Shown: positions 1 through 8,053 of the stretch, in pieces
Layout of the letters: every line of letters starts with the position of its first letter
Position numbering within the stretch: position 1 is the first letter of the stretch
DNA from: DASVTR01 sp033855775
Lineage (GTDB): Bacteria > Acidobacteriota > Blastocatellia > Pyrinomonadales > Pyrinomonadaceae
NCBI GenBank assembly: GCA_033855775.1
Contig: JAWVFT010000140.1
Span: forward strand, 40,229 to 104,228
Reading direction: 5' to 3'
DNA length: 64,000 nucleotides
The notes under the pieces: model-generated
What the model saw: only the letters and a program-made list of their open reading frames with translations
The model's database searches: none
Told to the model about the DNA's origin: nothing
Position numbers and translations under genes: made by a program

Positions 1-1
1 C

Positions 2-2026
2 GCCGCGTTTCTCTCCGACTTCCGCGACTTGAAGGTCAACGATTACGTCGTCCACGTTGACCACGGCATCGCGCGCTTCGGCGGCTTGCAGACGCTCGAC
101 CTCGGAAGCCAGCGGCGCGGCGAGTTTATGCTGCTCTACTACGCCGAAGACTCCAAGCTCTTTGTCCCGGTCGAACGCCTGGACCTCGTGCAAAGATATT
201 CGAGCGCCGAAGGCAACCAGCCGACGCTCGACCGTCTCGGCGGGCTCGGCTGGCACAAGACGAAGGCCAAGGCCAAGCGCGCGATGCGCGACATGGCGGA
301 CGAACTCCTGCGCCTCTACGCCGAACGCAAGCTCGTCGGCGGCTATGCCTACACGCCCGACACGCCATGGCAGCGCGAGTTTGAAGAAGGCTTCGAGTAC
401 GTCTTAACGCCCGATCAGGAGACGGCTATCGAGGATGTCAAGCACGACATGGAAGAGGCCGTGCCGATGGACAGGCTGCTGTGCGGCGATGTCGGCTACG
501 GCAAGACGGAGGTGGCGATGCGCGCTGCGTTCAAGTCCGTGATGGAGTCGAAGCAAGTGGCCGTGCTGACGCCGACGACCGTGCTCGCCTACCAGCACTT
601 CGAGACGTTTCGCCAACGCTTCGCCCCGTTCCCCGTCAAGATAGAACTGCTCTCGCGCTTTCGCTCCACGAAGGAACAGAAGGACGTGGCGAAGCGCGTC
701 GAAGCGGGCGAGATTGACATCGTTATCGGCACGCATCGCCTGCTCTCGAAGGATGTCAAATTTCGTGATTTGGGTTTGGTCGTCGTTGACGAGGAACAGC
801 GTTTCGGCGTCGCGCACAAGGAGCGTTTGAAGCAGTTGAAGAAGCGCGTTGACGTGCTGACGCTCTCGGCGACGCCGATTCCGCGCACGCTCAACATGTC
901 TTTGATGGGCATGCGCGACATGTCCGTCATAGAGACGCCGCCGCGCGACCGGCTCGCGATTCAAACGCAGGTCGTGCAGTTCTCCGAGTCGGTCGTTAAA
1001 TCCGCCGTCGAGCTTGAACTCGGTCGCGGCGGCCAAATCTTCTTCATTCATAACCGCGTCGAATCCATCGAAACCATCGCGGCATTGATTCAAAGGCTCG
1101 TGCCGCAGGCTCGCCTCGGCGTCGCGCACGGGCAGATGAACGAGAAGGAAATGGAGACGGTGATGCTCGATTTCGTCGCGTACAAATATGATGTTCTCGT
1201 GGCGACGACGATTATCGAAAACGGGATAGACATCCCGCGCGCCAACACCATCATCATAAATCGTGCCGACGCTTACGGTCTTTCACAGCTTTATCAATTG
1301 CGCGGGCGCGTGGGCCGCTCCAATCGCCGCGCCTATGCCTATCTGCTGATACCAACCGAACAGGGACTCTCGCCGATTGCGCGCCGCCGTCTGGCCGCGA
1401 TTCGTGAGTTTTCCGAACTCGGCGCGGGCTTTCGCATCGCGGCTCTTGACCTGGAACTGCGCGGGGCCGGCAATTTTTTAGGCGGCCAGCAATCGGGCCA
1501 CATGGACGCGCTCGGCTTCGATCTTTACACGCAAATGCTTGAGCGCACCGTCGCCGAACTGCGCGGCGAGACGATTGAAGACGAAACGAGCGTCTCCATC
1601 AATCTCGGCGTTGACGTGGCGATTTCCGAAGACTACATCTCGGATATGGGACAGCGACTCAGGACTTACAAGCGTGTCTCTTCGGCGCGCGATGAAGAGA
1701 CTCTGCGGGCCATTCGCGCCGAGACGCAGGATAGATACGGGCGCGTTCCGCCTTCGGTCGAGCAATTGTTTGAATACGCGAGGCTGCGGCGCGTGGCCGA
1801 AGAAATCGGCGTCGCTTCGATTGACAAGACGCAGGACGGGCTGGCGATTAAGTTGAACGAAAAAGCGCGCGTCGCCCCTGAAAAATTGATGGCTGTAGTC
1901 GGAACACGCGCGGGCGCGACCTTCACGCCGAGCGGCGTCTTGCGGCTTGCGCTCGACGAGGATGAGTCGGAGCTGGTTCTCGAAACAGCGCGTGGCGTGT
2001 TGCTGGAAATTCAATTGACGGATTAG
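2..2026 (+). CDS. mfd: Transcription-repair coupling factor Mfd, C-terminal part (5' end outside window)
   Basis: Mfd is a double-stranded DNA translocase that removes stalled RNA polymerase from DNA lesions and recruits the UvrAB repair machinery. The frame is open from the first bases of the window, so the gene starts upstream; about 674 of a usual ~1,150 residues are present. In order they show the RNA-polymerase-interacting (CarD-like) domain (DYVVHVDHGIARF), then superfamily 2 helicase motifs: Walker A GDVGYGKTE near residue 162, DEEQ near 263, SATPIPRT near 290 and QLYQLRGRVGR near 435. The TRCF C-terminal domain follows. The UvrB-homology N-terminus is not visible. The TTG at 29 is in frame but internal to the conserved domain and is not the start. 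Identification is firm. Confidence 0.97.
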   Translation, partial: AAFLSDFRDLKVNDYVVHVDHGIARFGGLQTLDLGSQRRGEFMLLYYAEDSKLFVPVERLDLVQRYSSAEGNQPTLDRLGGLGWHKTKAKAKRAMRDMADELLRLYAERKLVGGYAYTPDTPWQREFEEGFEYVLTPDQETAIEDVKHDMEEAVPMDRLLCGDVGYGKTEVAMRAAFKSVMESKQVAVLTPTTVLAYQHFETFRQRFAPFPVKIELLSRFRSTKEQKDVAKRVEAGEIDIVIGTHRLLSKDVKFRDLGLVVVDEEQRFGVAHKERLKQLKKRVDVLTLSATPIPRTLNMSLMGMRDMSVIETPPRDRLAIQTQVVQFSESVVKSAVELELGRGGQIFFIHNRVESIETIAALIQRLVPQARLGVAHGQMNEKEMETVMLDFVAYKYDVLVATTIIENGIDIPRANTIIINRADAYGLSQLYQLRGRVGRSNRRAYAYLLIPTEQGLSPIARRRLAAIREFSELGAGFRIAALDLELRGAGNFLGGQQSGHMDALGFDLYTQMLERTVAELRGETIEDETSVSINLGVDVAISEDYISDMGQRLRTYKRVSSARDEETLRAIRAETQDRYGRVPPSVEQLFEYARLRRVAEEIGVASIDKTQDGLAIKLNEKARVAPEKLMAVVGTRAGATFTPSGVLRLALDEDESELVLETARGVLLEIQLTD

Positions 2027-2144
2027 AATGACCGCCGTCTTGTTGCCGGTCGATTAGTTGTCCATGATTAGCAATCCTCCCTCGATTCATTTCGCAACGG
2101 ACGTAAGAGCAATTATGCGCGGTCTATTTTTAAGGAGCAAAACT

Positions 2145-3296
2145 GTGAAAGCAAAATTTTATACGCTCGTCGGGGCTATGGCGTTGGCGTTCGGCCTCTT
2201 GGGATTGAATCCTTCGGTCGCCTCGGCGCAGGAGAGCGAGTTGGTCGTCATAGATCAAGTCATTGCGCAGGTGAATAATGATGTCATTACGCTCTCAATG
2301 GTGAAGCGCGAAATCAAGGATGCCGTGCAGGCTTTCGTGCAGCAGGGCATGACCGAGCAGAAGGCGACCGAAGAAGTAATGCGTCGCCAGCCGGAGATTA
2401 TCGCCAGCCTCGTCAACGAGCAACTGCTCGTGCAGAAGGGCAAGGAACTCGGCCTCTCGGAAGAGGTCGAAGCGGAAGTCAATAAAGAGATGCTGCGCGT
2501 CGCCAAGCAGCAGGGCATCGACAGCATCGAAGTGCTCGACGGTGAACTGGTCAAAGCCGGACTGAACCCGGCGCAGATTCGCCAGACCCTGCGCACGCAG
2601 TTTATGAAGCAGGCCGTGCTCTCGCGCGAAGTGGACGCCAAAATTTATTACGGCGTTTCGTCGCCCGACGTGAAGAAATATTACGACGCCAACCGCGACA
2701 AATTCCGCAAGCCGGAGAGCGTCACCATCTCGGAAATCTTTTTGAGCTTTGCCGGAAAGACCGAAGCCGACGTGAAGGCCCGCGCGCAAGCTCTGCTCGC
2801 GCAGTTGAAGGGCGGCGCGGACTTCGGCACGGTCGCCGCCGCCAACTCCGAACGCCAGTCCAAAGGCGAACTCGCCGCCAAGCAGACCAAAGGCAGGGTC
2901 GGCGTGTTCCAGACGCCGGACTTGCTGCCGGAGATTGCCGCCGCCATCAAGAACGTTCCGGCGGGCGGCGTCAGCGAGTTGCTGCGAACCGACGAGGGCT
3001 ACGAGATTTTCCGCGTTGACGAGCGGACGGCTGCGGGCGACACGATGGCCTTCAGCGAAAACACGGAGAATCAAGTGCGCGAAGCCATCACGGTCGAACG
3101 CCGCGACAAAGAGCGCGAAGCCTACATGAAGAATCTGCGCCGCGACGCTTACATTCAACTCAACAAAGACTATCAGGCGACGGTCGGCCCGCTGCTCTCC
3201 GTCAGTACTCCGGCGACCAGCTCTTCCATCACGGCCCCTGCTGCCGCCCCCAAAGACTCGACCAACCACAAGTCCGGCAACGGGAAAAAGCAGTAA
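2145..3296 (+). CDS. SurA-like periplasmic peptidyl-prolyl isomerase (parvulin type)
   Basis: This is probably a periplasmic chaperone that helps fold outer-membrane proteins. I chose the GTG at 2145 because AAGGAG lies 8 bases upstream and it begins a clean signal peptide (VKAKFYTLVGAMALAF, cleavage after SVASA). Earlier in-frame codons lack both. The 383-residue product has a SurA_N-like helical segment at about 30-170 (IAQVNNDVIT at its start) and a single PpiC domain at about 185-300 (SEIFLSF, GADFGTVAAANSE, GGRVGVF-type core). The C-terminus is rich in Ala, Ser and Pro. E. coli SurA has two parvulin domains, so this is a one-domain relative. The stop codon directly abuts a repeat block. 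Confidence 0.88.
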   Translation: MKAKFYTLVGAMALAFGLLGLNPSVASAQESELVVIDQVIAQVNNDVITLSMVKREIKDAVQAFVQQGMTEQKATEEVMRRQPEIIASLVNEQLLVQKGKELGLSEEVEAEVNKEMLRVAKQQGIDSIEVLDGELVKAGLNPAQIRQTLRTQFMKQAVLSREVDAKIYYGVSSPDVKKYYDANRDKFRKPESVTISEIFLSFAGKTEADVKARAQALLAQLKGGADFGTVAAANSERQSKGELAAKQTKGRVGVFQTPDLLPEIAAAIKNVPAGGVSELLRTDEGYEIFRVDERTAAGDTMAFSENTENQVREAITVERRDKEREAYMKNLRRDAYIQLNKDYQATVGPLLSVSTPATSSSITAPAAAPKDSTNHKSGNGKKQ

Positions 3297-3402
3297 CAAG
3301 TGATGGGTGATAGGTGATAAGAGAGAAAGCTTCCTGCTTTTACTAATCATCTATCACCCGTCACCTATCACTAACCTCCTATCACTAATCATCTATCACT
3401 GT
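3297..3402 (+). repeat. Intergenic word-repeat block, GTGATAGG/CTATCACC family
   Basis: The left side (about 3298-3319) repeats GTGATGGGTGATAGGTGATA. The right side (about 3341-3400) is built of the reverse-complement words CTATCAC and CACCTATCACT, so the transcript can fold into a hairpin. The block fills the whole gap between the SurA-like gene and the S4-domain gene. It ends in CACTGTTTTT immediately before that gene's ATG. Confidence 0.85.
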
Positions 3403-3406
3403 TTTT

Positions 3407-3685
3407 ATGCGTCTAGACCTTTTCCTCAAGGCCAGCCGTCTGTGTTTGCGGCGGACAGTCGCGCAGCAGTTATGCGAGGCGGGGCAGGCGTTTGTGAACG
3501 GCGCGCAGGCCAAGTCTTCGCGCGTGGTGCAAGTGGGCGACGAGATTGCCTTGCGCCGCCGCAATCGTTTGCTGACGTTGCGCGTGCTCGCGGTTCCAGC
3601 CACACGCCAGACCTCGCGCAGCGACGCTTCCAGCCTCTACGAAATCCTGAGCGATAAAGAAATCCCAACAGAAAACCTGCCTTAA
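3407..3685 (+). CDS. S4-domain RNA-binding protein (Hsp15-like)
   Basis: The 92-residue protein is almost entirely an S4 RNA-binding domain (residues 1-60: MRLDLFLKASRLCLRRTVAQ, then GQAFVNG and VQVGDEI), followed by a short basic strand and an acidic tail. The closest described relatives are Hsp15, which binds 50S subunits carrying a stalled nascent chain, and RlbA-type proteins. Which of these roles applies cannot be told from sequence. There is no Shine-Dalgarno sequence. The ATG lies 6 bases after the end of the word-repeat block, which therefore forms its whole upstream region. Confidence 0.85.
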   Translation: MRLDLFLKASRLCLRRTVAQQLCEAGQAFVNGAQAKSSRVVQVGDEIALRRRNRLLTLRVLAVPATRQTSRSDASSLYEILSDKEIPTENLP

Positions 3686-3912
3686 TCGCAACATTGAGCC
3701 GTTCGCTGTGCGTTCGTTTTTAGAGCGCCGTTGTGCTTGTTCGACTAGCCAAAGCGTTTCAGAAGCGGACTGTGCAAAAGCGCGCAAAGCTGTTTCCTCT
3801 ATCTCCTTCCGCCCATTTTAAGCTGGCATGGCGGTTGCTCCTGTCTGTCTTCAACAAACACATCTGTGCGGCAGGCGTGAGTAGTTGATTGAAGGGACTT
3901 TCCAAAAGTTAT

Positions 3913-4998
3913 ATGAACATTCTGAGTAATTTTTTCTCGGACGATCTGGCCATTGACCTCGGCACGATTAACACGCTGATTTATGCGCCGGGGCGCGGCA
4001 TCGTGTTGAATGAGCCTTCGGCGGTGGCGATTCACAAGTACACGGGCGAGGTGTTGGCGGTCGGCTCGGAGGCTTACAAGATGTTGGGCCGCGAGCCGCG
4101 CGACACGGAAGTTCATCGCCCCCTGCGCGCCGGAAACATAGACAAGTTTGAGGTGGCTGAAAAGATGTTGCGGGCCTTCGTCCGGCGCGTGCATGGCGGC
4201 CACGCCAAGCGCAGCCATCTGGTCATCGGTGTCCCCGGCTCAAGCACGACGCTTGAGCAACGCTCCGTGCGCGACGCGGCGCGCGATGCCAAGGCGACGC
4301 GCGTTGACTTGATAGACGAAGGGCTCGCGGCAGGACTCGGCGCCGGACTCGCTTTCGAAGACGAACGCGCGCATCTGGTCGTTGACATCGGCGGCGGCAC
4401 AACCAACGTCGCCATCATCGCTTCGGCTGCCGTCATCAACTCCGTCAGCCTGCCCGCCGCCGGAGCCGCGATGGACGCGACCATCCATGATTACCTGCGC
4501 GCCAAGCACGCCATAGAGATTGGCGAGCGCACCGCCGAAGAGGTCAAGAAAGAACTCGGCACGGCGCGTCTGTCCGAGACGGGCAAGGATAAGACGACGA
4601 ACGAGCGGCGGCTCGAAGTAGTCGGCAAAGATTTGGTAAGCGGTTCGGCGAAAGCCATCGAGATTTCTTCTCAGGAGATTGGCGAAGCCCTTGAGCCTGT
4701 CGTCGCGGAAATTATAGCGGGCGTCAAGCGCGTCATCGAAGAATCGCAGCCGGACGTGACGGCTGACATTTATCACACAGGCATCGTGTTGACGGGCGGC
4801 GGCGCGCTGCTCGACGGCATGGCCGAACGCTTGCAGAAAGAGACGCAACTGCACACGGTCGTCGCCGAAGACCCGCTCGCGGCGGTCGTCATGGGAGCCG
4901 GACGCTTGCTGGACGAACCCGAAAGACTCCAGCGCGTGTCCATCCGCGAAGACGTTCCGGCGTGGCAGATGTCCGAAGAATTAATCGTCAACTGGTAA
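3913..4998 (+). CDS. mreB: MreB-like actin homologue (divergent, orphan)
   Basis: MreB forms membrane-bound filaments that guide elongasome cell-wall synthesis. The actin-fold nucleotide motifs are present: phosphate 1 DLAIDLGTINT (residues 10-20), phosphate 2 VVDIGGGTTNVAI (near 156) and adenosine motif TGGGALLDG (near 294). The length of 361 residues is slightly above the usual ~345. An in-frame TTG at 3889 would add eight residues. I prefer the ATG because family members start just before the FFSxDLAIDLGT segment. Many usually conserved positions differ (LAAGLGAGL for MAAAIGAGL, and EVHRPLRAGNIDKFEV). No mreC or mreD follows, so this may be a second, specialised MreB. Confidence 0.9.
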   Translation: MNILSNFFSDDLAIDLGTINTLIYAPGRGIVLNEPSAVAIHKYTGEVLAVGSEAYKMLGREPRDTEVHRPLRAGNIDKFEVAEKMLRAFVRRVHGGHAKRSHLVIGVPGSSTTLEQRSVRDAARDAKATRVDLIDEGLAAGLGAGLAFEDERAHLVVDIGGGTTNVAIIASAAVINSVSLPAAGAAMDATIHDYLRAKHAIEIGERTAEEVKKELGTARLSETGKDKTTNERRLEVVGKDLVSGSAKAIEISSQEIGEALEPVVAEIIAGVKRVIEESQPDVTADIYHTGIVLTGGGALLDGMAERLQKETQLHTVVAEDPLAAVVMGAGRLLDEPERLQRVSIREDVPAWQMSEELIVNW

Positions 4999-5041
4999 CT
5001 CACCCCAACGCAACCCACCAATAAGTGTGGGAAGCCCAGAG

Positions 5042-5079
5042 GCTGCATGAGAGCAAGTCTTTCATGCAGCTTTCCTTTC
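5042..5079. terminator. Hairpin terminator after mreB
   Basis: GCTGCATGA at 5042-5050 pairs with TCATGCAGC at 5062-5070 (9 bp perfect), followed by TTTCCTTTC. It lies between the convergent mreB and the membrane-protein gene. Confidence 0.75.
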
Positions 5080-5159
5080 AACATAGCGGCTCGTTCATCT
5101 ATTCCCTCGAATGATTCGCGCGCGTGGTTGCGGTCTAACGGCTGATTGTGAAATTGACG

Positions 5160-6008
5160 CTAAGGCTTTGGCCGGATGACTGTCTCTTCCGACGATGGAC
5201 GCTGGCGTATGTCTTCGCCCGTGTCTGCGACGAGCAAGGGTTGACCGCCCGCGCTCTCTTCAATCAAGGCTTCATCGTCGTCTTCGATGAGGGCTTCGCG
5301 CACGGCCTGGCGTTCCTCCGGCGGCAGGCTCAGGTAAGAGCGAATGAGTTGTCGCGCTTCTTCGTTCTCAAGCCGCTGCGGCGCGGGCGCGAGCAGGATT
5401 AGCCCCGCGACGTAAAGCGCGAGCGTGAAGAAAGAGATGTAGCCGGTCGCGGGCGCAAAGGCGGGCGAGTCGAGCGTGCCGAGCGTGACGCCTTCGAGCA
5501 GCAGGTTGGCGAAGCGTTTGAGAAAGCCGCCCTCCGGCGCGTACAAGGCGGCCAGCATCATGTGCTTCAACACGAAGGCCGTGCCGAACAACGCGCCGAG
5601 GCTACGGAGCAGGCGGCGCGGGTCAAACGAAGAGAACTGGTTGTTCCAGAGCGTCCACAGGAAAAAGAAAGAGAAGAGCCAGAAGAGCAGGCCGCGTTCG
5701 GGCAGCACGGAATTGAGAGCCTGCGCCGACGCGAAAAAGAGCGCGAGAAGCGTGAGCGCGTGCGAGACGTTGGTGAGCGGCGGCTGGTCTGACGCGAGCC
5801 ACTGCTTTATCTCTATCAAGTGGCCGCGCACGAAGAGCGTCATCAACAGGATGGCGAGCACGAGCGTAATCAAGGGCGGCGGAACGAAGACGAAAGCCCT
5901 GCTCACGGCGTCAATCCGCAGCCCGCCCATCAAAGCCACCGTCAGGAAAATCATCGGCAGCAACACAAAGCGCACGAGCGCGTAGTTTCTTGAGCGATGC
6001 TCGTTCAT
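5160..6008 (-). CDS. Multi-pass membrane protein of unknown function
   Basis: I do not recognise this 282-residue protein. It has about six hydrophobic segments between residues 10 and 215 (for example FVLLPMIFLTVALMGG and LITLVLAILLMTLFV) and then a soluble acidic C-terminus of about 65 residues (RSYLSLPPEERQAVREALIE followed by an EDDDE cluster). The start codon overlaps the stop of the upstream gene by four bases (ATGA). The two are therefore translationally coupled and probably act together at the inner membrane. Confidence 0.8.
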   Translation of the reverse strand: MNEHRSRNYALVRFVLLPMIFLTVALMGGLRIDAVSRAFVFVPPPLITLVLAILLMTLFVRGHLIEIKQWLASDQPPLTNVSHALTLLALFFASAQALNSVLPERGLLFWLFSFFFLWTLWNNQFSSFDPRRLLRSLGALFGTAFVLKHMMLAALYAPEGGFLKRFANLLLEGVTLGTLDSPAFAPATGYISFFTLALYVAGLILLAPAPQRLENEEARQLIRSYLSLPPEERQAVREALIEDDDEALIEESAGGQPLLVADTGEDIRQRPSSEETVIRPKP

Positions 6009-6505
6009 TTGCGTTTGCGGAACACCTTGAAGGGATTCAAATCATCAATGCTGCGCTCAGTGCCTTGTTCGAGTTCGGCTTTCAACTCGGCGGGCGTGTG
6101 CATCTGCAAGTCCGGGTCGTCAACGGTGAAAGAGCCGTCGGGCGTCAGAGCGATAACGCGGTTGACGGCTTCGACTCCCTGCTTGAAGAGGTCGTTGTCC
6201 ATGTAGACGCGGCCCCATCCTTCGCGGTAAAAAGCGTAGGCGATGTAGAACTGCGTGCGCGCGTCGGAGTGCGCGGGGTCGGCGCGCATCCATTCGTCGC
6301 GGGCCGCGCGAAACTGCTCGCGGTGAAAGAGGTCGAGCGCGGTGGCAAACTTCTGCTGGTCAATCTGGTATGTTCCGGCAGTGACCTCGACGCTGGATGT
6401 CACTTCCTTGAAGGTGCGCGGCTCGGTCGCGTAAATCCAGATGATGAAGACGCTGTAGAGCAGCGTCCACGCGATGCCGACCGATTGGATGAGCCTGTGT
6501 TGCAT
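6005..6505 (-). CDS. Membrane-anchored protein with a TPR-like helical region
   Basis: The 166-residue protein has one N-terminal hydrophobic segment (SVGIAWTLLYSVFIIWIYA, residues 8-26) without a clear cleavage site, then a soluble domain. The soluble part contains helical pairs resembling tetratricopeptide repeats (FATALDLFHREQFRAARDEW, then ARTQFYIAYAFYREG). No enzymatic motif is visible. It is the first gene of a two-gene operon, overlapping the membrane protein downstream by four bases, and may be its soluble partner. No specific function is assigned. Confidence 0.75.
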   Translation of the reverse strand: MQHRLIQSVGIAWTLLYSVFIIWIYATEPRTFKEVTSSVEVTAGTYQIDQQKFATALDLFHREQFRAARDEWMRADPAHSDARTQFYIAYAFYREGWGRVYMDNDLFKQGVEAVNRVIALTPDGSFTVDDPDLQMHTPAELKAELEQGTERSIDDLNPFKVFRKRK

Positions 6506-6514
6506 TGCTATAAT
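6485..6514 (+). promoter_or_regulatory. Putative sigma70 promoter for the small ORF at 6611
   Basis: TTGGAT at 6485-6490 and a perfect TATAAT at 6509-6514 are separated by 18 bases. The site overlaps the start of the divergent gene and points toward 6611. Confidence 0.5.
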
Positions 6515-6610
6515 CTGATGTCAGTAGAGAAGCTAGTGGATGCCTTCGTTTCCTGTCAATGACGAACAGGCGTCGCGCGTCTTGCCTTAAGAGAGAAGAG
6601 TGGAATCATT

Positions 6611-6853
6611 ATGGTCATGGATGAAGGGTTGCTGGAACAAATCAAACAGTATCGTTTGACGGCGCAGTCAATGGGCGACGCGGCCCGCGAAGCCATGAGC
6701 CGTGGCGACATCGGGCAGGCACGCACAGCCGCGCGTCAGGCCGCGCAGCACGCGCGCATCGTCGTCCAACTTGAGACTGGAGAAAAGCAGGTCGGGCCGC
6801 GCGAGAGCGCGACCGCCAATGACGGATTCTCAAGCGAGACGCTTTCGGCGTAA
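6611..6853 (+). CDS. Small soluble helical protein, unknown
   Basis: The 80-residue product has an alanine/glutamine/arginine-rich helical core (residues 5-55: GLLEQIKQYRLTAQSMGDAA, then AARQAAQHARIVVQLETG) and a polar tail. No family is recognised. GAAGAG upstream could serve as ribosome-binding site, and a second in-frame ATG lies six bases later. It ends 33 bases before dusB on the same strand, so the two may be cotranscribed. The consensus-like promoter upstream supports a real gene. Confidence 0.6.
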   Translation: MVMDEGLLEQIKQYRLTAQSMGDAAREAMSRGDIGQARTAARQAAQHARIVVQLETGEKQVGPRESATANDGFSSETLSA

Positions 6854-6886
6854 GATTGCCGGGCAGACACGCAAGGCCGGGACGGA

Positions 6887-7972
6887 ATGAGCCAAACGAT
6901 GAGTCAGGATATTAAGCCCTTCAAGATTCGTGACGTGGAGATAAAGCCTCCGCTCGTGCTCTCGCCGATGGCGGGCGTGACGGACATTTCCTTTCGTCGC
7001 TTGCTCAAGCGGCGCGGCGGAGTCGGTCTGACCGTCTCGGAGTTTATCTCTGTCGAAGGCTTGACGAGACACAATCCGAAGTCGAAGCGGCAGATGCGTT
7101 TCTTCGACGAGGAGCGACCGTTCGCGGTGCAGATTTTCGGCGGGCAGCCCGAACGAATGCGCATGGCCGCCGAGATGGCCGAAGAGGTCGGGGCCGACAT
7201 ACTGGACATCAACTGCGGCTGTCCCGCGCCGAAGGTCGTCAAGCACGGCGGCGGCAGCGGACTCCTGCGCGACCTCTCGCGCCTCGAAGAGATTTTGAAA
7301 GGCATCAAGCAGGCCATCAAGATTCCGTTGACCGTCAAGATTCGCGCGGGCTATTACGACCACACGATTAACGCGGTCGAGACGGCGCGCGTGGCCGAGG
7401 CTTGCGGCGCCGAGCACATAGCCTTGCACGGGCGCACGAAGGAGCAGGGCTACAAGGGGCGCGCGAACTGGGATTTGGTGCGGCAGATTAAAGAGACTGT
7501 CAGCGTGCCTGTCTCCGGCAGCGGCGACGTGACAACCGTGGATGAAGCCCTGGCGCGTTGGAGCGAGACGAAATGCGACGGCATTCTCATCGGGCGCGGC
7601 GCGATGTCGAACCCCTGGATTTTTCGTCAAATCGAAGACGCGCTGGCGGGCCGCGAAGTCTTTCAGCCGACGCTTGAGGATAAGCGCAGCGTGTTGCTCG
7701 AATACTTCGAGATGCTGCGCGCGGACATGCCGGAGATACCGGCCATCGGCAAGATGAAACAACTGGCCGGACAATTCACGCGCGGCCTGCGCGGCGGCGC
7801 GACCTTCCGCACTTCAATCTATCACTCGCATTCCGTGACGGAGATTCTGGACCGCATCGCCGAATACTTTGAGGCCGTCGCCGCCGGGCGCAACTACGGT
7901 GAAGACGACGAGCGCACGGACGAAGCCGCGCCCGCGCTGGATTCCTGCGAGGCCGCGACTGTCGTTTCATAA
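6887..7972 (+). CDS. dusB: tRNA-dihydrouridine synthase DusB
   Basis: Dus enzymes reduce specific uridines in the tRNA D-loop using NADPH and FMN. The 361-residue product starts with the FMN-barrel signature LSPMAGVTDISFRRL and has DINCGCPAPKVVKHGGG with the proton-donating cysteine at about 112. VKIRAGY, HGRTKEQGYKG and the phosphate-binding segment SGSGDV...DGILIGRGAMSNPWIF follow. The length fits the DusB subfamily, with a short acidic C-terminal extension (NYGEDDERTDEAAP). An alternative ATG lies 12 bases downstream. Confidence 0.95.
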   Translation: MSQTMSQDIKPFKIRDVEIKPPLVLSPMAGVTDISFRRLLKRRGGVGLTVSEFISVEGLTRHNPKSKRQMRFFDEERPFAVQIFGGQPERMRMAAEMAEEVGADILDINCGCPAPKVVKHGGGSGLLRDLSRLEEILKGIKQAIKIPLTVKIRAGYYDHTINAVETARVAEACGAEHIALHGRTKEQGYKGRANWDLVRQIKETVSVPVSGSGDVTTVDEALARWSETKCDGILIGRGAMSNPWIFRQIEDALAGREVFQPTLEDKRSVLLEYFEMLRADMPEIPAIGKMKQLAGQFTRGLRGGATFRTSIYHSHSVTEILDRIAEYFEAVAAGRNYGEDDERTDEAAPALDSCEAATVVS

Positions 7973-8053
7973 AGCGACGCCGCTTCATGAAGCTTGAGCT
8001 TGTTTGATAAAGCGTAAGGCGCGCTGTTGTCGCTCTTGTTCGCTTGGGAAGAG

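Noticed and set aside
2295..3350. 351-residue minus-strand frame opposite the SurA-like gene
   Set aside because: Shadow of a convincing parvulin gene; its start lies inside repeat DNA.
5562..5985. Plus-strand frames opposite the multi-pass membrane protein
   Set aside because: Highly charged shadow frames (Glu/Arg/Lys) generated by antisense of hydrophobic codons; no start signals.
7982..7993. GCTTCATGAAGC palindrome between dusB and the NADH dehydrogenase gene
   Set aside because: A 12-base perfect palindrome without loop or T-tract; no evidence it is an operator or terminator.
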